A DNA stretch of 64,000 nucleotides from Amblyomma americanum (taxonomy: Eukaryota; Arthropoda; Arachnida; Ixodida; Ixodidae): NCBI RefSeq assembly GCF_052857255.1, contig NC_135505.1:60059149-60123148 (forward strand), given 5' to 3'. Position 1 is the first letter of the stretch; every line of letters begins with the position of its first letter. The notes under the pieces were generated by a model. The model was not told the origin of the DNA. It searched no databases and saw nothing but the letters and a program-made list of their open reading frames with translations. The translations under genes were made by a program, and so were the position numbers. Of this stretch, positions 35,601 to 45,503 are shown piece after piece.

Positions 35601-36935
35601 AAGGCTTCACGGTAAACATTGTCCGCAGAAATCTGCCTGGCTAGCGAGAACTCAATGGGAGTGAAGGAAACCGTTGCTGGTCTTTTATATTGAGGGAGCC
35701 CCAGTGTTCTCAGACAGGTTCAGTCGCTTCTTTAGGAGTGACTGTTGTGGACTGCAGCAGCAGCCTTCATGCACATCGGTCGGTTGGTCGAGTGGCACAG
35801 CCCACGGATGAACACAGGTGGTGGGACCCCATGCTAGGACTTTCTGGGAGCGGTCAGCTAGACTCACTTCCACCTCTATTGAGTATTATCTAGCCAAGCA
35901 GATTTGTGCTGAAAATGTTTTTAACGCATTAGCATTAGAGGTCTCCACAATTTATTCACAATACCACCTGCCTGTGGCTCCCCCTGGGCCATGTATGTAT
36001 ATATACACCTACTGAATAAAGAGGCAGGGAATTGTTTGCTTGGGAATCCCACTCCTGTCCTCGCGACACGGGCCGTTCCCCTGCCTCATGACAGTTGTCG
36101 GCCTTGCCCCCTCCCCCATCTTCAGAGCATCGGCCACATCTTGGTTGCTAGGTAAGCCCATCGTAAGCCGATTGCAGGGGCCATAAGCTCTAGTTTGCGG
36201 CAACGTCGTTCGCTCACGTGGCAAACATAGCTCCCGTCTCAAGATTGACCGTGTCTCACCGACATGAAGGTGTGTGGGAGCATGCTGTTCCACAATGAGG
36301 TAACCAAGCAGCTTGCAGTTGTGCTCGCTCTATGCTGTCCTCCTCATGATGAGCGCCCTTGCTGTAATGTTCTGTCAATTGCTAGTCCATAATATGCGGT
36401 CATCCTGCCTTTTTCTCTGTGCTGCACGGCGAAATTCTGGCCCACTGGGTCTGGTACGTTATAGTGTCGAAAGAGTTGCTAGCTACCACTCATGCTGTTC
36501 ATTTCTCTTCCCAGGTCCTGTTCCTGTCGTGGTTCTTTTTACCCTTTAACATCTTCTCTGTGTTTTGTGTTTTGAGCGCAATGAAATATGGCTGTGCCAT
36601 TCTTCCCAGCTTTCAACATTGCAACTGTAGGTAACAGTTGGGAACTGTCAGTTTGTTTTTTCTCGCATTTGGAATAGCGGCCCAAGACAAATAATGCACT
36701 GTGAATCATCGTGGCAAGAGCTGGTGGAAGTCAACAGTGTAGTTCCGTCTCTCCCATACAGGATCCACACTGGCACAGGAATGACGCGAAGCAGGGTCTG
36801 CTGGAAGGAGCCAAGCAGCGACTGCAGGAGAACGGGTGGGTTGCGTGGCGCCCCCTGGATTCCCTCATGGAGAGCTCCTTTTACAACCTTTGCCTGCCCC
36901 TGCTGCACACTCGACCATCCAGGGGGAGCTCATGA
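17609..36935 (+). CDS. UFSP1: Ufm1-specific protease 1 (cysteine protease), six exons
   Basis: Exons are 17609-17737, 18638-18709, 21176-21316, 30068-30170, 35157-35236 and 36762-36935, totalling 232 codons plus stop. All introns are GT-AG and all phases agree. The protein carries the peptidase C78 signature: YHYGCD then [15 protein letters not shown] with nucleophile Cys47, an RDWIGS box in exon 3, GSPVMMGGDTDA across exons 4-5, the catalytic LDPHW (Asp176, His178), and SFYNLCLP near the end. Length and motifs fit UFSP1 rather than the longer UFSP2. The enzyme matures the ubiquitin-like modifier UFM1 and removes it from targets (known for the family). The introns are stuffed with elements: intron 3 (8.75 kb) with SINEs and an LTR retrotransposon, intron 4 (5.0 kb) with a Tigger element. 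The first in-frame ATG was chosen as start. No clear poly(A) signal was seen close to the stop. Confidence 0.92.
18735..18910 (-). pseudogene. LINE carboxy-terminal fragment in UFSP1 intron 2
   Basis: The minus strand reads [20 protein letters not shown] and then NWRDC, the terminal part of a non-LTR polyprotein. The same family appears at 59015-59215 and on the other strand at 44030-44225. It is a short, decayed 3' end. Confidence 0.65.
18911..21175 (+). other. UFSP1 intron 2, remaining sequence
   Basis: This is AT-rich intronic sequence without a recognisable gene. Short repeats of ordinary type occur (poly-A at 19295-19306 and 21067-21077). Nothing else supports a feature. Confidence 0.6.
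21893..22135 (+). mobile_element. Ruka-type SINE, 5'-truncated, copy 3
   Basis: The B-box region GGGTTCGAACCCG and the shared tick body (GCGGCGGCTGCG, GATCCCCAGGTGGTCGAAATT) are present. The A-box head is largely missing. It ends in CCCCAAAAAAAACAATTT. It lies in UFSP1 intron 3. Confidence 0.8.
22136..24701 (+). other. UFSP1 intron 3, left part
   Basis: No recognisable coding sequence is present. A 17-19 base poly-C tract at about 23393-23410 is the only striking feature; the rest looks like unique intronic sequence or very old repeats. Confidence 0.55.
24702..24922 (+). mobile_element. Ruka-type SINE, diverged, copy 4 (interrupted by the LTR element)
   Basis: A-box-like TTGGCTCAGTGGC, a diverged B-box (GGGATTGAATCCTGG) and the tick body (GATGGAGGTGAAACAC, GTGCGGTGTCAGGTGGTC) are present. 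The LTR retrotransposon entered its 3' tail at 24922, so the SINE is older than that element. Confidence 0.78.
24923..25104 (+). repeat. 5' LTR
   Basis: The LTR carries a TATA-like TATAAAAG (about 24999-25006) and a poly(A) signal AATAAA near 25020, a compact U3/R/U5 layout. It pairs with 29271-29452. Confidence 0.93.
25184..26020 (+). CDS. LTR-retrotransposon Gag with two zinc knuckles
   Basis: The start ATG at 25184 opens [12 protein letters not shown] and gives 278 aa. The middle is the retrotransposon Gag capsid-like region ([37 protein letters not shown]). Near the end are two CCHC-type knuckles, [13 protein letters not shown] and [14 protein letters not shown], for RNA binding. The frame ends in TAA at 26018, and the protease frame follows in the same register, so Gag and Pol are separated only by this stop. 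It may be a readthrough arrangement or a nonsense change. Confidence 0.9.
   Translation: MAKVGKIDTFDERSDSFESYLERFELYVLANDVAEGKKLAVFLTVVGPRVYEVLKNLLVTNSPASKTYDEVTALLKTHYSPRKAVIAERCRFNRRLQLEQETVAEFIVQLKHLARTCEFGKFLDEALRDRLVAGLRCVDTQRELVAAEKLTFEEACKIALNRELATTQTQQVKLEELKSIPQRRSGLEVDVLSQGYRANDNYRSKTEPVECFRCGKRHAANNCRYRKYKCHNCGEQGHLKSKCRQRTGKPNALNAIDNSADESDEEQEIYSMTTNKSA
26021..29238 (+). pseudogene. LTR-retrotransposon Pol (protease, RT, RNase H, integrase) with one frameshift
   Basis: The first frame (to 28483) holds the aspartic protease ([12 protein letters not shown]), the RT ([12 protein letters not shown], the catalytic YIDDVIIG at about 26910), the RNase H ([23 protein letters not shown]) and the integrase zinc region near 28010-28120 ([19 protein letters not shown]). 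The integrase core continues in another frame from about 28200, with [18 protein letters not shown] and [11 protein letters not shown] giving the D, D, E residues, and runs to TAA at 29236-29238. A small deletion and frameshift near 28195-28210 therefore breaks an otherwise well preserved Pol. No restored sequence is given here. Confidence 0.9.
29271..29452 (+). repeat. 3' LTR
   Basis: Pairs with 24923-25104. Differences seen by eye cluster at the right end (for example GGTTTTTTGG versus GGTTCTTTGG, and GCTTGGCTG versus GCTCGGCAG). Confidence 0.93.
29453..30067 (+). other. UFSP1 intron 3, right part
   Basis: It opens with the target duplication GTACC in a short GTACC tandem, the probable tail of the interrupted SINE. 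No gene is recognised. An AATAAAATAAA run near 30027 is not followed by an obvious transcript end. Confidence 0.5.
30171..31784 (+). other. UFSP1 intron 4, left part
   Basis: No coding sequence or element is recognised; moderately AT-rich intronic DNA. Confidence 0.55.
31907..33418 (-). pseudogene. Tigger (CENP-B-like, DDE_1) transposase, one in-frame stop
   Basis: From the ATG at 33418 ([11 protein letters not shown]) the frame runs 503 codons to 31907 with a single TAA at 33062-33064. The amino end has a Psq/CENP-B-type helix-turn-helix ([16 protein letters not shown]) and a second one ending near LAAMLGIDD. The catalytic triad reads [19 protein letters not shown] and MDQGIIKN, the DDD form usual for Tigger. 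The carboxy tail is acidic and ends [12 protein letters not shown]. Apart from the stop it looks intact, so inactivation seems recent. It is related to vertebrate TIGD and CENP-B proteins but is a mobile-element gene by its flanking inverted repeats. Confidence 0.88.
33484..34306 (-). mobile_element. Pogo-like non-autonomous element, copy 1 (823 bp)
   Basis: The ends are inverted repeats CCGTAAAAACCGG with TA on each side (33482-33483 and 34307-34308). Extended subterminal blocks (CGGAATATAGGTCG) also pair. It carries only a decayed DNA-binding part of a pogo-type transposase on the minus strand, readable in two frames: EFGVS-like and YWRRQK-like near 33990-34030, and [15 protein letters not shown] near 33780. 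No catalytic domain is present. It sits about 65 bp upstream of the Tigger transposase start. A nearly identical copy lies at 46246-47070. Confidence 0.92.
34839..36761 (+). other. UFSP1 introns 4 (right end) and 5
   Basis: Exon 5 lies within this stretch at 35157-35236. The remainder shows no recognisable gene or element; an AATAAAG at about 36014 has no supporting gene end. Confidence 0.5.
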
Positions 36936-37719
36936 CCATCGTAAGCCTAGCTGGAAAATAATCAGCAGCAGCCACATGCACTCTGCTGCACAGCACCTAC
37001 AGGCCGCTGCTAGTGGAAGCTTCTGGCATATAATGCTGCTTGCTGTGCCAGCGCTTGACTTTCTTCATGGAAAAGCATCAGTAGTGTGACTGTTGGCAGC
37101 TGATGGCTGCTTTGTGTTCGTGATACATAACTTGCTGCAGTGCCACCCACTGAACTGCCAAGCTGAACTGCCAAGTGTTGCACCTACAGCGGATGTAAAG
37201 TGACAGAACACTTTCCCTGTCTTTTGGAAGTGAACCGAGTTACTTCTCCCATGCATCACCTCCGAGATCACTTGTGCAGTGTGCGATGTGTTGGCACTCT
37301 CAGAGGTCCTGTTTGATCTGTTTGACTTGTTTCCACTCCCACAGGTGGCACCAGTAGTCCATGAGGAAAGTGTGTTTCTCTTATTGCATCAGCCATTATA
37401 GCCAGACTGGTGGCTAGCAGGGAAGGTGGGAGCATCGCTCGCTGCAGAGTGTAGCAACAGATCATGCAGGCAGCGGCGGCGCTGTTGTCACTTTTTAGAT
37501 CGGTCGGCCACAGCGGGCGCCCTGCGGCCATGCCGCCCAGGCACGTCGCGGCAGTTCCAAACAGTTTGCAGAGCTTCCAAACAGCTTGTTATAAGAGGAA
37601 CCCAGCAGTGCGTCTAGCTAGCTATGGGGTGCTGTACACGGAGATATAAGCACAGAATGTAGCGTGGCCATTGACCTATCTCTAGTGTCATGCAAACCAT
37701 AAATTGTCTATCTGACACT
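36936..37719 (+). other. UFSP1 3' flank
   Basis: This probably includes the UFSP1 3' untranslated region, but no standard AATAAA signal is seen. A GC-rich patch near 37460-37550 is not linked to any gene. No coding sequence is supported. Confidence 0.45.
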
Positions 37720-37880
37720 TAGGTCCTTTTTCGAAAACCCATGCTGGTATCTGCTGTGACCTCATCACAGTCTACCATTTCACCAAGCGGTCGAAGCCAA
37801 GGCCTCCCCCAATGCTTCAGCAAGCTACGCAGTTCCATTTCTTGGACAATGCTTGCTTTTGCACCATGACGTTGCCTCAG
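37720..37880 (+). pseudogene. Retroelement integrase fragment, duplicated copy
   Basis: This matches 55944-56080 (shared CTGTGACCTCATCACAGTCTACC and CACCATGACG). The better copy reads an integrase-like segment; this one is frameshifted. It marks one edge of the segmental duplication that also carries the MRI1 terminal exon. Confidence 0.55.
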
Positions 37881-38304
37881 GTGGCACACGTCATCCTCCC
37901 AGATTCTTTTCTATTATACATCTAGGTATGTTATTTTCACATGGCAGTTCTGTGAAAAGTGACAAACTATACCTCACACTTTTTGTGTGCACATGAAAAC
38001 TGTGAGATATAGCTGTCGCTTGTTGCACATGTGGTTCCAAAAAAAATGCTTGAGCATTTTGTGCAACAAATGTTTTTTTTTATTTGAAATATACAGTTCT
38101 GCCTCCTTACAATGTGCTTACTCTAGACCACCGGGAACATGACGCCTGTGGTGACGCAAGGCATCTCGAGACACACCAAGAGCACCTTGCATTGTCTTTA
38201 CTCCACCAGCAAGTTGATAATTCGTCGAGGATATGCGTTGGGACTCCTTCAGAATTTCTCTCTACCGGTCACACGGCTGCAATCGTGCAGTGCTGCTGAA
38301 CGAC
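37881..38304 (-). other. Unassigned sequence inside the MRI1 exon duplication
   Basis: This AT-rich stretch has imperfect short palindromes around 37960-38070 (for example GCTTGAGCATTTTGTGCAACAAATG). It has no counterpart between 56080 and 56235 in the other copy, so it is probably inserted sequence. No gene is seen. Confidence 0.45.
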
Positions 38305-38423
38305 TCAGCCGCTGAGGCTGTCCAGCACCCGTGACGCTGGGAAGACTCCTTTCTCAGTGATGATGCCTCCGGTGATGAGCTCGGTTGGGGTGACATCAAA
38401 GGCCGGGTTCCAACACTCAATGC
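38305..38423 (-). CDS. MRI1: Duplicate terminal exon of methylthioribose-1-phosphate isomerase
   Basis: A minus-strand exon with an acceptor (CTTGCAG) just above 38423 reads [19 protein letters not shown] and ends LDSLSG before TGA at 38305-38307. It is 119 nt long, exactly the length and phase of the MRI1 last exon at 56235-56353, and has no stop or frameshift. It lies 18 kb downstream of that exon on the same strand. It could serve as an alternative last exon of MRI1, or be a remnant of partial gene duplication; no preceding MRI1 exon is seen between the two copies. NPAFDVTP and ELITGGI are conserved family sequences. Confidence 0.72.
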
Positions 38424-38955
38424 CTGCAAGTGCGACAAACACACCAGTGCTGTGTTTCGTCCTGGCGGAGTTTACGTTCTACAGTCATCTATAACAAAGC
38501 GTTTTTTGTTACTGTTAGCCATTTTGCATAATGGTATACTGTCAAAAACAATAAAATAATATACATGCTACAACTGGCAAATACAAAACGATGCTTCTAG
38601 AATCGGCACTAGTAATGGCATAGATCTGGGTGTATCGCAAATGGTGCAATGACGGCATCGAAGCTGCTGCAGTGTTTTGGAACTAGCAAATGCCTGACAT
38701 AAGATGTCTAATCCTGTTACCAGTACACTATAAATAGAATAATCGCTCGTTAAAATTAAGGTACAATTGAGTCTGATCTTATTTCCGAATTTAGACAATA
38801 TACACAATTCTCTCTGGACAGGGCTAAAAGATGACACACGAGGTCACCTGACTATGCCCTAGTGCCGGTGCTTGGTCACTGCAGCACCTGCTGAGCATTG
38901 CCAATGGGCACACGAAAAGGAACACTGGAGAGGTTTCTGCAATGCCTTTGGCAGC
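38305..38955 (-). repeat. Segmental duplication (partner 56235-56897)
   Basis: The MRI1 terminal exon and about 530 bp of upstream intron are nearly identical in the two places (for example the last 130 bases ending GGCAGCGATGTA). Similarity stops at 38955, where a LINE tail begins. A further shared block lies beyond the exon (37720-37880 and 55944-56080). Confidence 0.9.
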
Positions 38956-38960
38956 GATGT

Positions 38961-40085
38961 AATATAATAATAATAATAAGTTTACTTCCCTCAGATCAAA
39001 TACAATTTGATGGAGGAGGGGAGAAAAAAAGTGGCATTCCGCTTGACAGAGTTCTCACCTCCTGTTCAGGCGGCAGTGACAGGGATGAGAAACAATTTTT
39101 TTAGCATAACAGTCAGCTGCAATGTACAATAGTATACAGTCAAGAAAATAAACACCATAGTGTGCGCATTCAAACAGAAATACAAGGAATTATAAGGAAC
39201 GAAATAGAATAGGCGGCTAAGCATCAAACAAAAAATAAAAGTAGAAGGTCTATCATACAAAACGGTTGAGGTAATAGTGGTAACTGAGATGAACTAGAAT
39301 ATTTCGCAGAGAGGAGAGAGTAATATCAGGAAAGCTAACGTTAGCTTCAATTAGATTGTTTAGTGCGAGCGGTAACTGATAATTAACCATTTGACGGCCA
39401 TAGTTGGTTCATGTAAATGGTAAAACTTGCTGTTGTTTATGGCGGTGCGGATAGGGCGAATCAGACTGATGCAAACGGGCCAGAGATAAATTGGTGTCGA
39501 TAGGTCGTTTTTGCTCAACTTTATATAGGCGCAACAGTCTATAAGCATAAGGATTTAGTATTGTAATGATACCGAGGGTAGTTATGAGATTCTGGGTTGT
39601 GTGTCTGCTGGGTAAGTCAGACTATACGAACGATTTTTTTTTTGAAGCACCAATATCCTTTGTAAATTAGAATATGTTGTTTTTGCCCAAACTAATGTAC
39701 TGTAATTTAGGTGGGAGCAGAATAAAGAATTATATAAGGCAAGTTTGACTTTTTCCGGTAAAATGTTTGTGGCGCAATAGAAAGCCTACAACCTTAGATG
39801 CCTTCAGCAGGACGTAATTAACATGGTCATCCCTTGCATGTTTTTTTGAAGATAAACACCCAACGATTTAACTGATTTTACTGTTTCAATTAATTGATTT
39901 GTAAAACAAGGGTTTTTCTGTACTGCAAGTTTTATTCTTTGGACGGAAAGCTACAGCTTTAGATTTTGTCATGTTTACTGAAAGGGAATTCATGTCTGAC
40001 CATTCTGCTAGTTTGTCGAGAATGTGATTAGCATGCATGCTTAGATCAATGGAAGTATCACCAGGTATACACAAACACACAGTGC
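38961..40085 (-). pseudogene. 5'-truncated CR1-like LINE
   Basis: The plus-strand (AAT)n run at 38958-38975 is the 3' tail of a minus-strand element. Near its 5' truncation at about 40080 the minus strand reads the end of an RT palm region: DTSIDLSMHANHILDKLAEW, NSLSVNMTKSKAVAFRP. The rest is 3' sequence with frame breaks. It inserted at the end of the MRI1-exon duplication. Confidence 0.7.
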
Positions 40086-40185
40086 AGAGAGTCGAAAGAT
40101 TGCATGTTTACTTTTGTACATCACAAATCCCGTACAACAAGCAGTTCTAAATCACAATCAGAGGAAAGCATAAGTCCAGGCATAT

Positions 40186-43100
40186 TCATGTAACGTGACC
40201 AAGCTTCAAATAGCGCATTCGTTGCCGCTTACCCTCCCGTGCCTTGTTTTCAGCTTTTACTATGAAATGCAGCCTTGTCATCACATAAAACTTGATGAGG
40301 CTGTTGGTTACATCTGTCGAGTGTTGTTTGCAGCCAACATGATTCAGTCGATTTCTTGCCAGTGCAGAAATCAGGTCCATTATGCTATTTGCTTGCAGTT
40401 TGCTGAAACTGAAGCAGTATGTGAACGAGTCTTTCATCTTTGCTATGAAGGTCTGCAGTTCATAAGATGGGTAAAGCAGTCTTCCCGTGTCTATTTCTTT
40501 GACTAAACAGGCATCTGCAGGCATTTCAGAATCACGTGGATGAATGAGCGCTTTTGCACATTCATCACATTTAGTTTTTTTTATCATCCATTTTGCAACA
40601 TATCCTGTGATGTAATAAATTACTCGGGAGTCACTTTTGGCTGAAACCATTGCGCTGTGATCCAATGAAATTCCAGATGACGTACTTCATGCATTTCGTT
40701 GAGACAGCCAATGTCCATGAGCTCGGCAAGCTTCTTCTGGACCTCTCCTTGGTCCTTGCATGTCCCATGTATGAGGCTCTTCATCATTGATGGCGACACA
40801 TTTCTATTTGCAGGTGCCTTTACCAAACTGCAGAACGTGAGACAGCTTGCTGAAAGTAGAAACTGTGTCGGCGTCGGATGATCATTGCTTCCTGACATTT
40901 GCCTCAAGATTTCGAACACATTCTTTAGAGGATCCTGGCTTAGTCATGAAGTTAACAAGTACCTATAGCCAAATTTCCCTGTTAGATATTCGAGAATGGA
41001 CACGGTGCTTACCAGATCGCGAATCCCTTCTGTGGTACCCTGGCTGAGGAAACCTAGCTTTCCAACTTCTTCCTCCCAGGCATCTAAATATGCAATAAAG
41101 TCTTTCACTTCACCCAAGACTTGTGAGCTTGGGCGCATAGCATCACAGCTACAGCGAGAAGTCATGGCTGCAAGCAGCTTAGCCATTCTTCTGATAAAGC
41201 ATGTAGTTACTTTGCTGGAGCTTGTGCCACATATTGTCTATCTCTTCTCTATATGCATACAAGCCTCTGATTATCTCGTCACTGAAAAAAGTGAAAGCAT
41301 AGTTTACTTTGCTTTTTTTCAAACCCATTCGGTTCGATGACAGCTCTTGTTACACGAGGCATTGCTTTGAGTCGCACAATATCCCTATTGTCACACTTCC
41401 ACGCCTCTTTCATGATGTTTATCCTGACCCTTCCTTCAGGCACACTTCACGAGATGCGGAAAATGTGATAAGAAGCGCAGGCATCTGCTTTGATCTGCAA
41501 AGTGGTTTACTTTGCAGACAATTAATTTTGAAGTTCCTTGGATGCCGAACTGTCGCCACATACTTCTATTCCAGGATGCGCAATCTGTGGTCACAAAATC
41601 CACATAAAGGCCAGACTTCTCAGCAGCTAGTGTCACATTGACTATGATCTTCGCAATCACATCTGCCTTAACGTTTCCATCGGACCCATAGACTCCCAGG
41701 ATCTGCTGAAAGTTGCCTGAAAATGGCTGGTACAGCACTACAAGACCGTGATCACATGTTTGCGTGCTTTGGTCCAGAGAAGTGTATTTGCCCAAATCAA
41801 CAAAGCCTTCAATAAATCCACTGCTTGTCACTTGAAGGCCCTCTGAAAGCTTCATCTCATCAATCAAGAGACCTCCGTGCCTCTGAAACTCATCCATAGT
41901 TTTGGATTTTTCTGTGATGGCAGCAAGGGCATTTTCATTGAACCCAAAGTTGCTCTTGTAGTTACATATTTGTTCAAACAGCTCTTGATGGGCAGAACCA
42001 TTAGTTTGTGCTTTCGGATATGCTGGACTTTTCATCCTCATTTTAATGCAGCCTAGAAGCTACTCACCACTGTACTTCATTCCCTGTGTACCTTTCCTTT
42101 TTGATGCTTCAAAGCATGTTTGTACTTGCTGCCACTGCTTCTCGGGCAGCTCAGACAGACATTTCTGTAGGTTTGACTCGGGGAGGGTAGAATTAACATC
42201 CTTCATCTTCGCAAGCAATGTTTCTGGTTGATCAACTTTTGCCTTTTCCCGTCTCAGCTGTCTTCCCTGCTTAATCAGTTTCTTCGTAGTACGCAAACCA
42301 GTGGCCACTCCCGCTTTTCTCTTCCTGTAGGACGCTCGGTTCAAAAGCTGCGTCCTTGGATATCTCCAGTGGATACAGGGCCTTTGATCCTAAGAAATTC
42401 CTGAGCAGTTTTTGCTGTGCAATTTATTTCCGTGCACTCTGTGCTTTGATTAAGTGGAGCTCTGGCGTTGCTCCGGAGGAATAGTGCTTTGCTCAAACCC
42501 GGAGCACACATTTATCTCATTGACAGAATGGAGCAGGAGCAGGCTCTCTACAGATTTCGCATCAAATATGTCTACTTTCTTCAGTAACCAGTAACTCCTT
42601 GTACAAACACAGCACAGTGGTAACAAGTAACATCTGCCGAACAGAACACAAGTTTCTTAAAGCACAAACTTTCATCGCCTAGCGCACAAACAGTAAATAC
42701 GATAGCCTCCGGGGCGTCCGCAAGTAAGCGCCTAGACCAGTATTTGCTAGCAAGCTTCTCGCCTTTCAAGTGATCCAGCCTTTCCACGCTACACGCGCCG
42801 GGAACAGATGCACCGTCCGCTGTCACATCCAAAGGGCTGTCGTTCTCCATCAAAGATGGTTCATTCTCATCGTTGGTTTTTCTTTTCTTGCCAAGCACTT
42901 CTCCTCGCGATGTTCTGGGCTGCCGCTTCTGAGGAAGTTTTTTCTAGAGATAACACGGCGGGTTCGGGAAGATCGTCGGTATTGCGTCCTCGGTAAGGCA
43001 TGGGCGGCCACGAGGAATCTTCACTTCTCATTCACGATGTGTGTGTAATCTCTCACAATGAACCGTTGTTCGAAGTGCAATTCACACAGAACTGAAGTCC

Positions 43101-43275
43101 GATCGAGAAGCTTGTCTTTACGTGGAACGGCCCGCTGCCATGCTTTCAGCCGGTCCTCGTGATTCGGCACTGCAAAAACAGACTTTTTGACATCTGTCTT
43201 TCTGGCTGAAACGTACTCGGTCGAGCATCCGGGTGCGAAACAGTATGTCTGACGCTTCACAGGTTTATCCATCAT
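40186..43275 (-). pseudogene. THAP-domain P-type transposase, decayed
   Basis: Exon-like blocks run from 43275 down. First is a THAP zinc-binding domain (CFAPGCSTEY, then CELHF; the AVPTIF-type motif appears as AIPTIFPNPP in a shifted frame near 42985). A linker follows (42581-42898). The catalytic region is at 41436-42041, with LLIDEMKL and VTTDCASWNRSMW as two acidic positions. Next comes a block with SGSNDHPTPTQFL, typical of the P/THAP9 carboxy region (40620-40919), and a terminal block at 40186-40665. Stops and frameshifts (for example YL-stop-KKLPQKR near 42945) separate the blocks, although some gaps may be introns. No terminal inverted repeats were found. It is a different lineage from the P element at 45504-51359. 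Confidence 0.8.
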
Positions 43276-43510
43276 TATTTACGCCATGAGAACACTTCAC
43301 AATTTTACCGAGGACAACACGATTGCAGCAGTGGAGGCGTACGTGCTGCGCTTCTGCTCGAAGAGAGATTTAAAAAACGACGCGCGCGCCACCTCTCTTT
43401 GGCATGAACAAGTGCTACACGCTCCGCTGTTCGCTGCAGGCTGCGAAGTGCTCACCTCCCCTTCTAGCCACCACAGGCAGACCTTACACCCCCACAAGAC
43501 CTGATGGATG

Positions 43511-43650
43511 GTTACCTGAATCCATGATTAGTAGCAAAATAACGGGCACAAACAGGAGACACAAAATAAGTTGACAGGACAACTAGCTGTTGCACTGCTG
43601 TTTTGTGTCCTGTCTGCATGTTTTTTTGCTAGTAATCGTAAATTCAGGAA
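43511..43650. mobile_element. Small foldback element
   Basis: The two halves are an imperfect inverted repeat about 140 bp overall: CCTGAATCC..GATTAGTAGCAAAA on the left pairs with the inverse of TTTTTTGCTAGTAATCGTAAATTCAGG on the right, and the inner parts share ACAGGA(C/G)ACA. It has no coding capacity. Boundaries are approximate. Confidence 0.6.
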
Positions 43651-45077
43651 GCCAGTACCAGCTAGTCTTCTAAGCTCTAATGATTACTCATGGGTGTTGT
43701 CCACATGAAGTGCCATCACCATGACTAGTGGGTGACCTATCAGGCATCCTTACACATACATGAGTCCCTTAAAATGCGATGCTGAAGCTGGGGTCACATT
43801 GTGTGTGTGAAAGCCTCCAACTTTTTTCCCACTGCAGAAGAAGGCCACTTTCCATCCCCTGTGGTGTCCTGAAGTGAGAGGTTAGTACTTCAAATTGGGG
43901 CTGAAATTTGACCAAGTGGAGTAGATGGCAGCATACATGATGTCCAGGGCAGTAAAGCAGCATTGAGCAGCACTGAACAGTTCATGGGCGGGGGCAGGGC
44001 ATGTAATGTAAAGCCAAGATAATCGATGGTTCTTAAGGGTAGCAGGATAGATTCCAAGGGAAGGGGAAGCATAGCAGGGGCCGGCAGAAAGTTACGTGGG
44101 CGGACAAGATTAAGAAGTTTTTTGCAGGGATGTGGTGGCCGCAGCTGGTACACGATAAGGTTATTTGGGCGAAATGGGGAGTCGGCCCACTGCACGGCAA
44201 AGGCCCTGCAGTGATGATGATGATAATTAACACAGTTCATGTGCATGCCACCTGTGGCACAAAAGTCTGCTGGCCTCACAGTTTTGGAATAGTCCGAGCA
44301 ACAGTTTTCAATGCAACAGCGCTGCGGAGAGTTTTGCAACCATGAAGATCCAACAACTCTGAGCTGACAAAATGTCACGGCAGGATTACTGTTCCATCAT
44401 TTCCTGGTGTTTGCTTTAATGGTGCAGATTGCCAGTGCTGACATTTCTTGGTGTCTTGAGAAAAAAAAGCCCCCGAGAGAAGAAAGGTTGGCTGAAGGAA
44501 TGGGCCTCTGACCTGCTGCCTCTCATCAGGGCAAATTGAAGGAAAGGAGGAGGCAGGGAGTACATGGCAAGTGATAGTGTCATAATAAGATGAGTAGCAT
44601 TTAGGGCTAACTTGCGATAGGTATTATTTTTGATGATTGTGGGCTCACAGTGCACTGTAATTTTTCATACATTGTACCGGATTGTGTCAACATGTTCTAC
44701 AACTCTTTGTGGAAAAGAACTTCGGAGCAGCCACACCTCTCTGAGTGTTGGATCTGACTGTAGCGATGTTTTGTCCTATGGCTGCATAACAGATGGCACG
44801 AGCTGCCAAAGCTACTGACAACTTTACATGAGCAGCCTGTTTCCTGGACACTGTTCACTTGGATCAGATTGAATTGGACAAAAATGATCATACCATACTC
44901 CTCCCCAATGACTTTTTCTGGCAATGGAGCAGAGGCTACGGAGCACAAACATGCCTTCTTTTCCTACACAGCAGTATGTAGTCCCTACTTGAAGTTATCA
45001 GTTCTCTCTTAAAATGCAGTGTACTATTCATTATTTAAGCCACAACTGCCAACTTTCAACTCGAACTTTCTTTGATT
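43651..45077. other. Unassigned stretch with one LINE scrap
   Basis: A plus-strand fragment at about 44030-44225 reads WWPQLVHDKVIWAKWG and ends in a GATGATGATGATAA tail. This is the terminal part of the LINE family also seen at 18735-18910 and 59015-59215. The rest holds no recognised gene. Confidence 0.5.
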
Positions 45078-45503
45078 ACGACGACGCCTTGTTATCAGAA
45101 GCTTCCATAGATGGCGCCAGGCAGCCAGGAATGCCATCGTGCGCTATTTTGTGTAACGACGTTTTGTTATAAGAAGCTTCTATAGATGGCACCAGGCAGC
45201 CAGTAATGCCATCGTGCACTATATTGTGTAACGACGTCTTGTTAGAAGCTTCCATAGATGGCGCCAGGCAGCCAGGAATGCCATCGTGCACTATTTTGTG
45301 TAACGACGTTTTGTTATAAGCTTCTATAGATGGCACCAGGCAGCCAGGAATGCCATCGTGCACTATTTTGTGTAACGACGTTTTGTTATAAGAAGCTTCT
45401 ATAGATGGCACCAGGCAGCCAGGAATGCCATCGTGCACTATTTTGTGTAACGATGTCTTGTTATAAGAAGCTTCCATAGATGGCGCCAGGCAGCCAGGAA
45501 TGC
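45078..45503. repeat. 75-bp minisatellite, left part
   Basis: About 5.7 units of a 75-bp repeat (GGAATGCCATCGTGCACTAT...) lie here. It is the left part of an array whose remainder is at 51360-53012, separated by the P element. Because 75 is a multiple of three, several frames stay open; the HDGIPGCLVPSIE-type frames are artefacts. Confidence 0.95.
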
